Shown here one piece after another: positions 35,692-44,019 of a DNA stretch of 64,000 bases. Within the stretch, counting starts at the first letter, position 1, and every line of letters starts with the position of its first letter. The notes beneath the pieces were generated by a model that saw nothing but the letters and a program-made list of their open reading frames with translations, made no database searches and was not told the DNA's origin. The position numbers and the translations under genes were made by a program. Source of the stretch: M3007 sp044226205 (GTDB lineage Bacteria; Bacteroidota; Bacteroidia; Chitinophagales; Saprospiraceae); NCBI GenBank assembly GCA_044226205.1, contig JBGAHL010000006.1:1-64000 (forward strand), written 5' to 3'.

Positions 35692-36254
35692 ACGTTGTAA
35701 CTTAGGTCAAGTTCATCGGCAAGCAGACTTTTCAGCCTTTGTCTTGCACGCGCGAGATTAGATTTGGAGGTGCCCACACTGATGCCGAGTGTTTCGGAGA
35801 TTTCTTCGTGCGAGTATCCGTCCACAACAAACAGATTAAAGACCGCCCGATAGGCGGGTGAAAGTTGGTCGAGTAGTGAAAAAATTTGCTCCTCGGTCAG
35901 TTGTTCAATAATACCGGACTCCATCTGAGGGTCCATTTCAGCCCGCCATTCCTGCGTATGAGGCAGATTAATTGCGGACCGAAGCCGGTCGATGGCTGTA
36001 TTGATCACGATACGGCGGAGCCAGGCGCGAAAACCGCCCTCGTCACGAGGTTCGAAGAGATGGAGTTTGGTAAAAACCTTGAAAAAGGCATCGTTTGTGA
36101 CTTCTTCCGCGGCTTCGGTATTGGAAACATACCGGCTGGCTACCGACATGGCGTAGTTATAGAACCGGCTGAAAAGCCGGTACTGACTCGTGCGACTGTT
36201 GCGACGGCAGCCTTCGAGGATTTCTTCGAGATCGGAATGATTCACTACGGACAC
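35688..36254 (-). CDS. ECF-type RNA polymerase sigma factor (sigma-70 family)
   Basis: A 188-residue ECF sigma factor. Region 2 is about 20-90 (QYRLFSRFYNYAMSVASRYV, FFKVFTKLHLF, FRAWLRRIVINTAIDRLR) and region 4 about 125-180 (LDQLSPAYRAVFNLFVVDGYSHEEIS, LGISVGTSKSNLARARQRL). It should redirect RNA polymerase to a small regulon, perhaps envelope genes. The next gene starts inside its stop codon (ATGA). Confidence 0.93.
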   Translation of the reverse strand: MSVVNHSDLEEILEGCRRNSRTSQYRLFSRFYNYAMSVASRYVSNTEAAEEVTNDAFFKVFTKLHLFEPRDEGGFRAWLRRIVINTAIDRLRSAINLPHTQEWRAEMDPQMESGIIEQLTEEQIFSLLDQLSPAYRAVFNLFVVDGYSHEEISETLGISVGTSKSNLARARQRLKSLLADELDLSYNV

Positions 36255-36378
36255 AACACGGAGATATTTCAGGCAAGGTTGCGTTTCCCTTCAAAGTTTC
36301 TAAAAAAATTCAGCCATTCGTCAGCAGAGGACGGTTTTTGCTTAAAAAGTTTTAACGGCACGTTCCTTGCTCGAGGTC

Positions 36379-36386
36379 TATTTTTG
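36379..36386 (+). promoter_or_regulatory. Candidate -7 promoter element
   Basis: A perfect TATTTTTG lies 50 nt before the ATG of the lipoprotein gene at 36437. No -33 element at the usual distance was found. Confidence 0.5.
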
Positions 36387-36436
36387 TCGCAGCATAATCC
36401 GCTTCATTGTTTCTGTACACTAACCCATTTTTACCC

Positions 36437-37720
36437 ATGCCGACTCGTTTACTTGCAATTGCTGTATTTCTCCTCCTGGCTCTCGCGGCTTGTCGAAAAG
36501 ACGAGCCCTCGCCCACCCAGCCGGAAGAAACTTTTACCCTCTATTTTGACAACGAATACAACGCCCTGCAGGCGCGCTACGGTGCGTTTATTTCCGATGC
36601 CGACGGCCATGTTCGCGCATTCCGCTGGCTGGAAGGCCTCGATACGACCTCCCTGTCCGTAGCGCGTACCGCCTCGGGCGACCGTTTCGACTGCACGGTG
36701 GTAAAAATCACCAATATCGATGCCTCCGGCTCGGGAGTAGTCGACACCAGCATCTCCCTGACGACGTACACCAACCTCGCCAACGGGCAGAAAATAAGCC
36801 TGCGCAATCAGGAGTTTCGGCAAAGTATCGACCTGCTGATCCAGTTTACAAACATCAATTCCCTCGACTCGATCATCGTACCCGACGGCCTGACCTTCGC
36901 GCGGCCGCAACCGGCCAACAATTACACCGGCCAATACCGCATTTTGCATACCGGAAAAATCTGGCTGCGCATTTTGATCAATGGCGAAATCACCTGGCGC
37001 TACATGTTTTTTGACAATGTGGTGGGGACCACGCAAGCGGCGTCCATCGATGCGACGATTTTGCCCAAGCTGCTCAATGCGCCAAGCAAATACATCGGGC
37101 TGCCTTTCAATGGCCCCTGGAAATATGAAATCGAGGGTCTGGTAGACACTGCGAGCCTGAAATTCATGCCTTTGGGCGATCTGCTCCGCGCACCTGGCGG
37201 CGCCGTGGCAGTATTTGACCAACTGGCCGTCTTCGAGCCGGAGGTCAAACCCTACGCCGGTTACCGCATCAGGATGTCGGCGCCCGTTGGTACGGCAGGG
37301 TACGGCTACGTTTCGGACGGTTATTTCAACAGTTTGCCGAGTTTTCTTTCAGAGCCGCCGTTCGATATTCAGCCGGCTGTGCCGGCCAATTCGCGCTACG
37401 CAGCTGCTCGTTGTCTGGGCGATATCGATCTCGTGTCCTTTACACGAAATTATGCCGGCTTGCCGGGAGTGAAATGGGAAGCCCTCGTCGCCGCGCAGGC
37501 GGACGCGGTCGTTAGCTATCGCCTCCCCGACCTGCCCGACGAAATTGCGGCCTTGTCCTTTGCCTTGCGCACCTACAACTTCGGCAACGGCGTGGAAACA
37601 CGGGCCGAATCGTACGCCAACCTGAGCGATCCTGCGCAGATCATCCGGCAGTACATGGCCGGAACAGACCCCAGGTGGCAGACCAAGGGAAAACTCGTGG
37701 CCCGCATCCGGAACTTTTAA
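36437..37720 (+). CDS. Lipoprotein of unknown function
   Basis: A 427-residue predicted lipoprotein with a clear lipobox (LLALAACRKDE). No domain was recognised; the mature part is rich in beta-strand patterns and Asn/Asp. It is the first gene of a plus-strand run with a methyltransferase 41 nt downstream, possibly in one transcript. The ATG at 36437 is chosen because it begins the signal peptide. Confidence 0.6.
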   Translation: MPTRLLAIAVFLLLALAACRKDEPSPTQPEETFTLYFDNEYNALQARYGAFISDADGHVRAFRWLEGLDTTSLSVARTASGDRFDCTVVKITNIDASGSGVVDTSISLTTYTNLANGQKISLRNQEFRQSIDLLIQFTNINSLDSIIVPDGLTFARPQPANNYTGQYRILHTGKIWLRILINGEITWRYMFFDNVVGTTQAASIDATILPKLLNAPSKYIGLPFNGPWKYEIEGLVDTASLKFMPLGDLLRAPGGAVAVFDQLAVFEPEVKPYAGYRIRMSAPVGTAGYGYVSDGYFNSLPSFLSEPPFDIQPAVPANSRYAAARCLGDIDLVSFTRNYAGLPGVKWEALVAAQADAVVSYRLPDLPDEIAALSFALRTYNFGNGVETRAESYANLSDPAQIIRQYMAGTDPRWQTKGKLVARIRNF

Positions 37721-37761
37721 GGTTCAGGAAACCTTATGGTGCCCGAGCCAAAGCATTCAAC

Positions 37762-38562
37762 ATGAACAACCAACAAGATTATTTCGAAGCCAACCGGCAA
37801 GGCTGGAACCTTCGAACGGAGGTGCACAAAAAATCGTCCTTTTACGACGTTGACAACTGGAAAAAAGGCGGACTCAGCCTGACCGAAATAGAACGCCGCG
37901 AACTGGGCGACGTTTCCGGGAAAAAACTGCTGCACCTGCAATGCCATTTCGGGCAGGATACCCTGTCCTGGGCCCGGCTTGGCGCATCGGTCACGGGCTG
38001 CGACTTTTCCGATGCCGCTATTTCCTATGCCCGCGAGTTGTCGGCAGAATTGAATATCCCGGCCGATTTCGTGTGCTGCAACCTCTACGACCTGCCCCAA
38101 CACCTCGAAGGTGACTTCGATATCGTCTTTACTTCCTACGGCACCATCGGATGGTTGCCCGATCTGCACCGATGGGCGGAAGTAATCAGTCATTTTCTGC
38201 GGCCCGGCGGAATATTTTACATCGCTGATTTTCATCCCGTGCTCTGGATGCTCGACGATCGCATGGAGACGCTTAAATACCCGTATCACAACGATGTAGT
38301 CATCGAGACTGAACAGGTAGGCAGCTATGCCGACCGGTATGCCGAGATCGAGTACAAAGAATACGGCTGGAACCACGGCATGAGCGAAATCATCAACAGC
38401 CTGATCCGGCACGGCATGCGCATCGATTTTCTGAACGAATACCCGTACTCGCCCTATGATTGTTTCGACAAAACGGTAAAAGGCGAAGACGGCAATTACC
38501 GGATCAAAGGGCTTGAAAATGTATTACCGATGGTGTACAGCATTCAGGCGACCAAGTTGTAA
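37762..38562 (+). CDS. Class I SAM-dependent methyltransferase
   Basis: A 266-residue methyltransferase. Motif I reads KKLLHLQCHFGQDTLSWARLG (split by substitution of the usual Gly-rich loop, with Gln/Cys/His), motif II ASVTGCDFSDAAI and motif IV FDIVFTSYGTIGWL. The motif I variant HLQCHFGQDT is typical of a known subgroup often found near small-molecule or thiol methylation genes. Substrate unknown. A terminator follows 20 nt later. Confidence 0.78.
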   Translation: MNNQQDYFEANRQGWNLRTEVHKKSSFYDVDNWKKGGLSLTEIERRELGDVSGKKLLHLQCHFGQDTLSWARLGASVTGCDFSDAAISYARELSAELNIPADFVCCNLYDLPQHLEGDFDIVFTSYGTIGWLPDLHRWAEVISHFLRPGGIFYIADFHPVLWMLDDRMETLKYPYHNDVVIETEQVGSYADRYAEIEYKEYGWNHGMSEIINSLIRHGMRIDFLNEYPYSPYDCFDKTVKGEDGNYRIKGLENVLPMVYSIQATKL

Positions 38563-38581
38563 AGCCCTTTCAGGTGATGTG

Positions 38582-38628
38582 AAAACGGGGCAATGGAGGC
38601 AGGTTTGCCTTCATTGCCCCGTTTTTTA
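38582..38628 (+). terminator. Intrinsic terminator after the methyltransferase
   Basis: ACGGGGCAATG pairs with CATTGCCCCGT, with inner pairing AGGCA/TGCCT, followed by TTTTTTAT on the plus strand. Confidence 0.85.
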
Positions 38629-38764
38629 TGACCCTTGTGACGATAAAAATATTTTCCAAAATTATCGAAAGCCCTACTTTTCCCCCGTTATCGGCAAAAT
38701 TGCCGGATATCCTACCAATTCTCCATCATTTTGCTCAGATCGGGGCGCCAAACACCGAATCCGA

Positions 38765-40687
38765 ATGTCGATCTTTCAACAACTCTTCCGTAAAAAAACC
38801 GTCGAGGATGCCCTTGCCTCGGCCGATGCAACCGAACACGCCGGCGGCCTGGACAAAACCCTGGGAGTCACCGACCTGACCGCCCTGGGCATCGCGGCGA
38901 TCATTGGTGCAGGCATTTTCAGCACCATTGGTAAAGCCAGCTTCGAAGGCGGTCCTGCCGTTCTTTTTTTGTTCATTTTTACGGCGCTGGCCTGCGGTTT
39001 TGCCGCTTTCGCCTATGCCGAGTTTGCCTCGCTGATCCCGGTTTCCGGGAGCGCCTACACGTATTCTTACGTGGCTTTTGGCGAGCTCATCGCCTGGATT
39101 ATCGGCTGGGCGCTTATTATGGAGTATGCCGTGGGCAACATCACCGTGGCGGTGTCGTGGTCGGGGTATTTTACCAGCCTCTGCGAAAGTTCGGGCTGGC
39201 ACATTCCCGCCTGGGCTACGATCGATTACCCCTCGGCCAGAGACGGGTTCGCGGCAGTGACGGGGCTGCTGAAAGCCGGCACCCCCATGTCCGATCTGTC
39301 GAGTTTTGAACAGGAAGCCTACAACGCCTGGTCGAGCGCGCCGATGATCGGCGGTTTGCGGCTTATCATGGATATTCCGGCCATTATCATGTCGATCCTG
39401 ATCACCGGGCTGGTGTATATCGGCATGAAAGAGTCGAAAAACGCGGGCAATCTGATGGTTGCCCTGAAAATGATCGTAGTGCTGCTGGTGATTGCCGTCG
39501 GCGCTTTTTACGTCGATACCGCCAACTGGCATCCCTTTTCCCCCAACGGGTTCGGGGGTGTGATGGCTGGCGTATCGTCGGTATTTTTTGCCTACATCGG
39601 CTTCGACGCCCTGTCGACCACCGCCGAAGAATGCAAAAACCCGCAGCGGGATTTGCCCCGCGCCATGGTTTACTCCATCATTATTTGCACGGTGCTGTAT
39701 ATTCTGATCGCGCTGGTACTGACGGGCATGGTCAGTTATACCAAGTTGAAAGTGGACGACCCGCTGGCTTTTGTCTTCGACCAGATTGGCCTGAAATGGT
39801 TCTCCGGGGTCATTGCCGTGAGCGCCGTGGTGGCGATGGCCGGGGTGTTCCTGGTGTTTCAACTGGGGCAGCCCCGCATCTGGATGACGATGAGCCGCGA
39901 TGGCTTGCTGCCGAAAAAATTTGCCCGTATCCACCCCAAATACAGGACGCCTGATTTTTCCACGATCATCACCGGCCTGTTCGTAGTCGTTCCGATGCTG
40001 TTCATCCCGAGCGATACGGTACTCGATCTTTGCAGCATGGGCACCTTGTTTGCCTTCGTGCTGGTGTGTGCGGGGGTGTTAAAATTGCAACGCACACCCA
40101 ATGCGCCGCGCGGCAAATTCAGAACGCCATACATCAATGCGCAGTGGATTTTCCCGGCTCTGGTGGCGCTGATGGCTGCGTATTTGTATGTTCAATACCC
40201 GAAAGATACCCGCGACTGGCTGAGCAACGCACCGCAAATGTGCGATTCGGAAATGTTGTTCGGCAGGCTGTCGGAAGCGCAAATCGAATCGGTAAAAGGC
40301 ATTTATGCACAACAGGACAGCGCTGCATTTGCCGAGGCGAAAGGCGATTTGGCCGCCTACCTCGATGGGCTTAATGCAGATCAGTATGCTGCGGCAGTGG
40401 CCCACATGCCCATTCCCGAAGAGGAAAAATTTGAATCGGGCTGGTCTTTGTTTCAGCATAAAATACCCATGTGGCTGTTCATTTTGACTTGCATCTACCT
40501 GGTGGTCGCAAGTTTCCGGCAGAAATTATCGCTGATCCCTGTGCTCGGCCTGGTGTTCTGTTTTTACATGATGGCCCAGATTCCTGCAAAAAGCTGGCTG
40601 GGATTCTTCATCTGGCTGGTGATCGGGCTGGGTATTTACTTTACTTATGGCTTTAACAACAGCAAATTGAGGAGGGCGACGGCCTGA
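38765..40687 (+). CDS. Amino acid permease (APC superfamily, CAT-like)
   Basis: A 640-residue inner-membrane transporter. The N-terminal helix pair with LTALGIAAIIGAGIFSTIG is the APC substrate-binding signature, followed by about 12 helices including AYTYSYVAFGELIAWIIGWAL. Between the last helices, about residues 475-565 form a soluble, acidic segment (SEAQIESVKGIYAQQDSAAF) not usual for the family. It is otherwise most like cationic amino acid (CAT) transporters. The ATG at 38765 is chosen as it begins the normal N-terminus. It is followed 8 nt later by the sirtuin gene. Confidence 0.83.
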   Translation: MSIFQQLFRKKTVEDALASADATEHAGGLDKTLGVTDLTALGIAAIIGAGIFSTIGKASFEGGPAVLFLFIFTALACGFAAFAYAEFASLIPVSGSAYTYSYVAFGELIAWIIGWALIMEYAVGNITVAVSWSGYFTSLCESSGWHIPAWATIDYPSARDGFAAVTGLLKAGTPMSDLSSFEQEAYNAWSSAPMIGGLRLIMDIPAIIMSILITGLVYIGMKESKNAGNLMVALKMIVVLLVIAVGAFYVDTANWHPFSPNGFGGVMAGVSSVFFAYIGFDALSTTAEECKNPQRDLPRAMVYSIIICTVLYILIALVLTGMVSYTKLKVDDPLAFVFDQIGLKWFSGVIAVSAVVAMAGVFLVFQLGQPRIWMTMSRDGLLPKKFARIHPKYRTPDFSTIITGLFVVVPMLFIPSDTVLDLCSMGTLFAFVLVCAGVLKLQRTPNAPRGKFRTPYINAQWIFPALVALMAAYLYVQYPKDTRDWLSNAPQMCDSEMLFGRLSEAQIESVKGIYAQQDSAAFAEAKGDLAAYLDGLNADQYAAAVAHMPIPEEEKFESGWSLFQHKIPMWLFILTCIYLVVASFRQKLSLIPVLGLVFCFYMMAQIPAKSWLGFFIWLVIGLGIYFTYGFNNSKLRRATA

Positions 40688-40695
40688 GCCGCACC

Positions 40696-41385
40696 ATGAA
40701 AAGACTCGTTGTTCTCACTGGCGCCGGTATTTCGGCAGAAAGCGGCATCCAGACCTTTCGCGATGCAAACGGCCTGTGGCACAACCATCGTATCGAAGAT
40801 GTGGCCACTCCGGAGGCCTGGCGGCGCAATCCGCAGCTCGTGCTCGATTTTTACAATCAGCGGCGCCGCCAGTTGTTTGAAGTAACGCCCAACGAAGGCC
40901 ACAAAGCCCTCGTTGATCTTGAAAAGCACTTCAATGTGCAGGTTATCACACAGAATGTCGACGACCTGCACGAGCGGGCCGGCAGCAAAAATGTGCTCCA
41001 CCTCCACGGCGAACTGCGAAAAGTGCGCTCGGAACGCTACGAACAAATGGTCTATGCCTGGGACGGCGACCTGCACCTGGGCGATCGCTGCGAGCGAGGA
41101 ACCCAACTGCGCCCCCATATCGTCTGGTTTGGCGAAGCCGTGCCCATGCTCGAAAAAGCCAAGGCAATCGCTTCACGGGCCGATATTTTCCTGATCATAG
41201 GCACCTCGTTGCAAGTGTATCCCGCCGCTGGGCTGATCCTCTACGCTCCGCCTGAGATCCCGGTGTATTATGTCGATCCGAAGCCTCAAACGAACTTTTC
41301 CCTGGATCAGCTGAATCACCTTACCGTTGTTGCGGAACCCGCCACGACCGGCGTCCGTCGGGTAGCGGAACTGCTCTCGACCTGA
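40696..41385 (+). CDS. cobB: Sirtuin NAD-dependent protein deacylase
   Basis: A 229-residue sirtuin that removes acyl groups from lysines using NAD. The NAD-binding GAGISAESGIQTFRD, the TQNVDDLHERAG and HLHGELRK (catalytic His) blocks are intact, as is IIGTSLQVYPAAGL. FYNQRRR gives a YxxR pair like SIRT5, pointing to desuccinylase/demalonylase activity. The usual four zinc cysteines are absent; only one Cys (CERGTQLRP) is seen in that segment, as in some Bacteroidota relatives. It sits 8 nt after the permease and 11 nt before the kinase gene, so the three may be cotranscribed. Confidence 0.88.
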   Translation: MKRLVVLTGAGISAESGIQTFRDANGLWHNHRIEDVATPEAWRRNPQLVLDFYNQRRRQLFEVTPNEGHKALVDLEKHFNVQVITQNVDDLHERAGSKNVLHLHGELRKVRSERYEQMVYAWDGDLHLGDRCERGTQLRPHIVWFGEAVPMLEKAKAIASRADIFLIIGTSLQVYPAAGLILYAPPEIPVYYVDPKPQTNFSLDQLNHLTVVAEPATTGVRRVAELLST

Positions 41386-41396
41386 TCGATCGCGCC

Positions 41397-42764
41397 ATGC
41401 AGATTCGAACCCGGCTCAGTTTGTCATTCTTCGCCATTGCCGCCTGTATTCTGGCCGGGTTGTTCGTTTACGTGTACTGGATGTTCAAAAAGGATGCGGA
41501 AAACATATTTTTTCAGACCCTGGGGTCAAAAGCCACCGTCGCAGGCCAGGCATTGATACAGGATGCCGCGCGGCTCGAAGCGCTCCCCCCGGCTGTCGGC
41601 AACGATGAAGATACACTGCCTTACCGCGACAACATCAGCCTTTACAATCAGGCTTACCAACGAGTTTTTACGGCACAGCCGGAAGCGCCGGAGATCGGGG
41701 TAAAAGCGCTACAATCTGCTCTCGCCGGCCAGGAAGTCAGACTGGAACACCATAATCTGGAGGCGCTCGCACGGCTGGTGTATTCCGGCAAAGGCCAGCC
41801 CTATGTGCTGGTCGTTGAAGGGTATTTTGACAAAACAAGCACGGAACGCCTTCGTAACTTACTCATTTTCAGTTTTTTAATTGGTTTATTGATTCTTCTT
41901 GCCACTACCTGGCATTTTGCCGGACGGGCGCTGAGACCCGTCGATCGTTTTATGGAACAGGTGGAAAGCCTCTCCCCTGCCCGACCCGAACGGCGGCTGG
42001 AACTGCAGGGAGAAACACATGAAATTGCGCGGTTGGCTGAAAAATTCAACCAGTTGCTCGACCGGGTGGAAAAAGCATTCCGAATGCAACGCATGTTTTT
42101 GTCCAACGTATCGCACGAACTAAAAAACCCGCTCACAGCCATCAGGGCGCAAATTGAAGTAGCCCTGCAACGGGATCGCGATACGGAAGCCTACAAAAAA
42201 GCCTTGAAAAGTGTGCTCGACGACATAACCATGATCGGCGAAGTCGAGGAAAAATTGCTCCAGTTGGCCCGCTTGTACAACGATCCGGCCGGGATTCCGA
42301 TGGAGCCGGTCCGGCTCGACGAATTGTTGTGGGCGGCCCAGGAGAATTTGCAAAAAAACCACCCGGAGTACCAGGTTTTGCTCGAAATGCGCCATCTGCC
42401 AGAAAATGCGGATGCCCTGCTGATTACAGCCAACGAGCCTTTGCTGCGCACTGCCTTGCTCAATCTGTTCAACAATGCCTGCAAATATTCTCCCGACCGT
42501 CGCGCTGAGGTGGAAGCGGTGTTTTCAGACAATGGCGAACATCGAATTTACATTCGCGACAACGGGCCCGGCATTCCGGAAGAAGAGCAGGGACTGGTTT
42601 TCGAGCCGTTTTACAGAAGCCCCAGGCACCGCAACACCAAAGGCACGGGTGTCGGCCTGTCGCTTACCCGAAGCATCCTCGATCTGCACCATATCGGCGT
42701 CGAAGTAAAGAACCGCACGAAAGGCGGTGCGGAATTTGCACTCCTTTTTGCCCGTCATTCCTGA
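41397..42764 (+). CDS. Sensor histidine kinase (orphan)
   Basis: A 455-residue two-component kinase. N-terminal membrane helix (about 10-28), periplasmic sensor region (about 30-155), second helix (about 160-180), HAMP (about 185-235). HisKA motif VSHELKNPLTAI carries the phosphorylated His (about 241). HATPase with NLFNNACKYSPDR, DNGPGIPEEEQGLVFEPFYR and GTGVGLSLTRSI. No response regulator is next to it, so its partner is elsewhere. The signal sensed is unknown. Confidence 0.88.
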   Translation: MQIRTRLSLSFFAIAACILAGLFVYVYWMFKKDAENIFFQTLGSKATVAGQALIQDAARLEALPPAVGNDEDTLPYRDNISLYNQAYQRVFTAQPEAPEIGVKALQSALAGQEVRLEHHNLEALARLVYSGKGQPYVLVVEGYFDKTSTERLRNLLIFSFLIGLLILLATTWHFAGRALRPVDRFMEQVESLSPARPERRLELQGETHEIARLAEKFNQLLDRVEKAFRMQRMFLSNVSHELKNPLTAIRAQIEVALQRDRDTEAYKKALKSVLDDITMIGEVEEKLLQLARLYNDPAGIPMEPVRLDELLWAAQENLQKNHPEYQVLLEMRHLPENADALLITANEPLLRTALLNLFNNACKYSPDRRAEVEAVFSDNGEHRIYIRDNGPGIPEEEQGLVFEPFYRSPRHRNTKGTGVGLSLTRSILDLHHIGVEVKNRTKGGAEFALLFARHS

Positions 42765-42956
42765 TTTTTTTGACGGTACGCATCGACTTTTTCACGGTTT
42801 TTGAAAAAAATGCCCGACACTTGCGCCCGGTCTCCCGATCCTTTCGAGGCTGTTCATCCGGACAGGCTCATATAGTCCGCACTCCGCCTTCGCTGCTCTT
42901 GAATTTATGTCAACCCGAACGAACAAGTCCCGTTCGGTCAAAACCTTCCGATTCTC

Positions 42957-44000
42957 ATGCGTGCTATTCTGTTTTTTTTATTCCTCTTCGTTCAACTCTC
43001 CTGCAACGCGCAGCAAACGGCCGTAACGGCCATTCATTTCACGAAACAGGTCATTTTCCTGCTCGACAGTTCCCAGGCAGCAGGCGCGATTACGACCGAT
43101 CGTTACGATAATTTTTTCCAGCTGGTCAGGCCGGTCGAAATGTCGATCCAGATGAAACAAACCTTGCCGCCAACACCCGACCGCCGCGCCATGCAGGCTG
43201 CGTACGAGGATTTTTTGAAACGGGATGTCGAAAATTTTACCGCGCAGGAAAGCCAGTTCGTGGATAAAGTCATGCGCGACGTTTATAAAACGATTGAATC
43301 GGTGGCGCCCAATATTTGCCCCGACACCCTCCTGCTCATCAAAACCAAAGGCCGCCATTACGGCGACGGTGTGTACTACACCCGGGGCAATTGTATCATT
43401 ATTCCCGCCGACGCCCTGCGCGCCAGAAACAGATCCGCCTTTGCCTCAACGATGTATCACGAGTTGTTTCACGTGTATTCGCGGCTCAATCCCGAAAAAA
43501 GAAAAGCCCTTTACCGCCTCATCGGCTTCGAAAGCATCGGACTTGACAAGGTGCATTTGCCCGAAAAACTGGCATCCCGAGTGCTTTTCAACCCCGACGG
43601 AGTCGATTTTGCCCAAAAAATCACCCTCAAACTGGACGATGGCCGCACGATCCATGCCGTGCCTGTGATCTACGCCAACCACGACGGTTTTTCCGAGCAA
43701 CAACCCACCTTCTTTGATTACCTGCAATTCAATTTGTACCCCATCGAAGCACGGGCCGATGGTCAGTGGAACCTGGTGACCAAGGCCGACAGTTTGTCCA
43801 GCCCCTTGAATGTCAGCAGCTTAACCGATTTTTATCGCCAGATAAAAGACAACACGGGCTACATCATTCACCCCGACGAAGTACTGGCCGACAATTTTGC
43901 CTATCTGATGCAATCCAAATCGAACCCGGTGATCACCGCGCGTTTTTCACCCGGCGGCAAGCAGCTGCTCGTGGATTTTGAAAAAATACTGAAGCAATAA
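42957..44000 (+). CDS. Putative exported HExxH metallopeptidase
   Basis: A 347-residue exported protein. N-terminal signal with LFVQLSC at 11-16 could be cleaved by signal peptidase I or act as a lipoprotein signal. The HExxH zinc motif is HELFH at 168-172, in the context ASTMYHELFHVYSRLNP. HPDEVLADNFA (305-315) offers a possible third ligand (E308) as in gluzincins. Strands of a protease core are not obvious. No known family was recognised. It ends 20 nt before the porin-like gene on the other strand. Confidence 0.6.
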   Translation: MRAILFFLFLFVQLSCNAQQTAVTAIHFTKQVIFLLDSSQAAGAITTDRYDNFFQLVRPVEMSIQMKQTLPPTPDRRAMQAAYEDFLKRDVENFTAQESQFVDKVMRDVYKTIESVAPNICPDTLLLIKTKGRHYGDGVYYTRGNCIIIPADALRARNRSAFASTMYHELFHVYSRLNPEKRKALYRLIGFESIGLDKVHLPEKLASRVLFNPDGVDFAQKITLKLDDGRTIHAVPVIYANHDGFSEQQPTFFDYLQFNLYPIEARADGQWNLVTKADSLSSPLNVSSLTDFYRQIKDNTGYIIHPDEVLADNFAYLMQSKSNPVITARFSPGGKQLLVDFEKILKQ

Positions 44001-44019
44001 CCTTTTCCGGAAATCAGGG

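Noticed and set aside
40696..41385. Sirtuin as a decaying pseudogene because zinc cysteines are missing
   Set aside because: All NAD-binding and catalytic blocks are intact, and a cysteine-poor zinc module occurs in relatives as I recall them.
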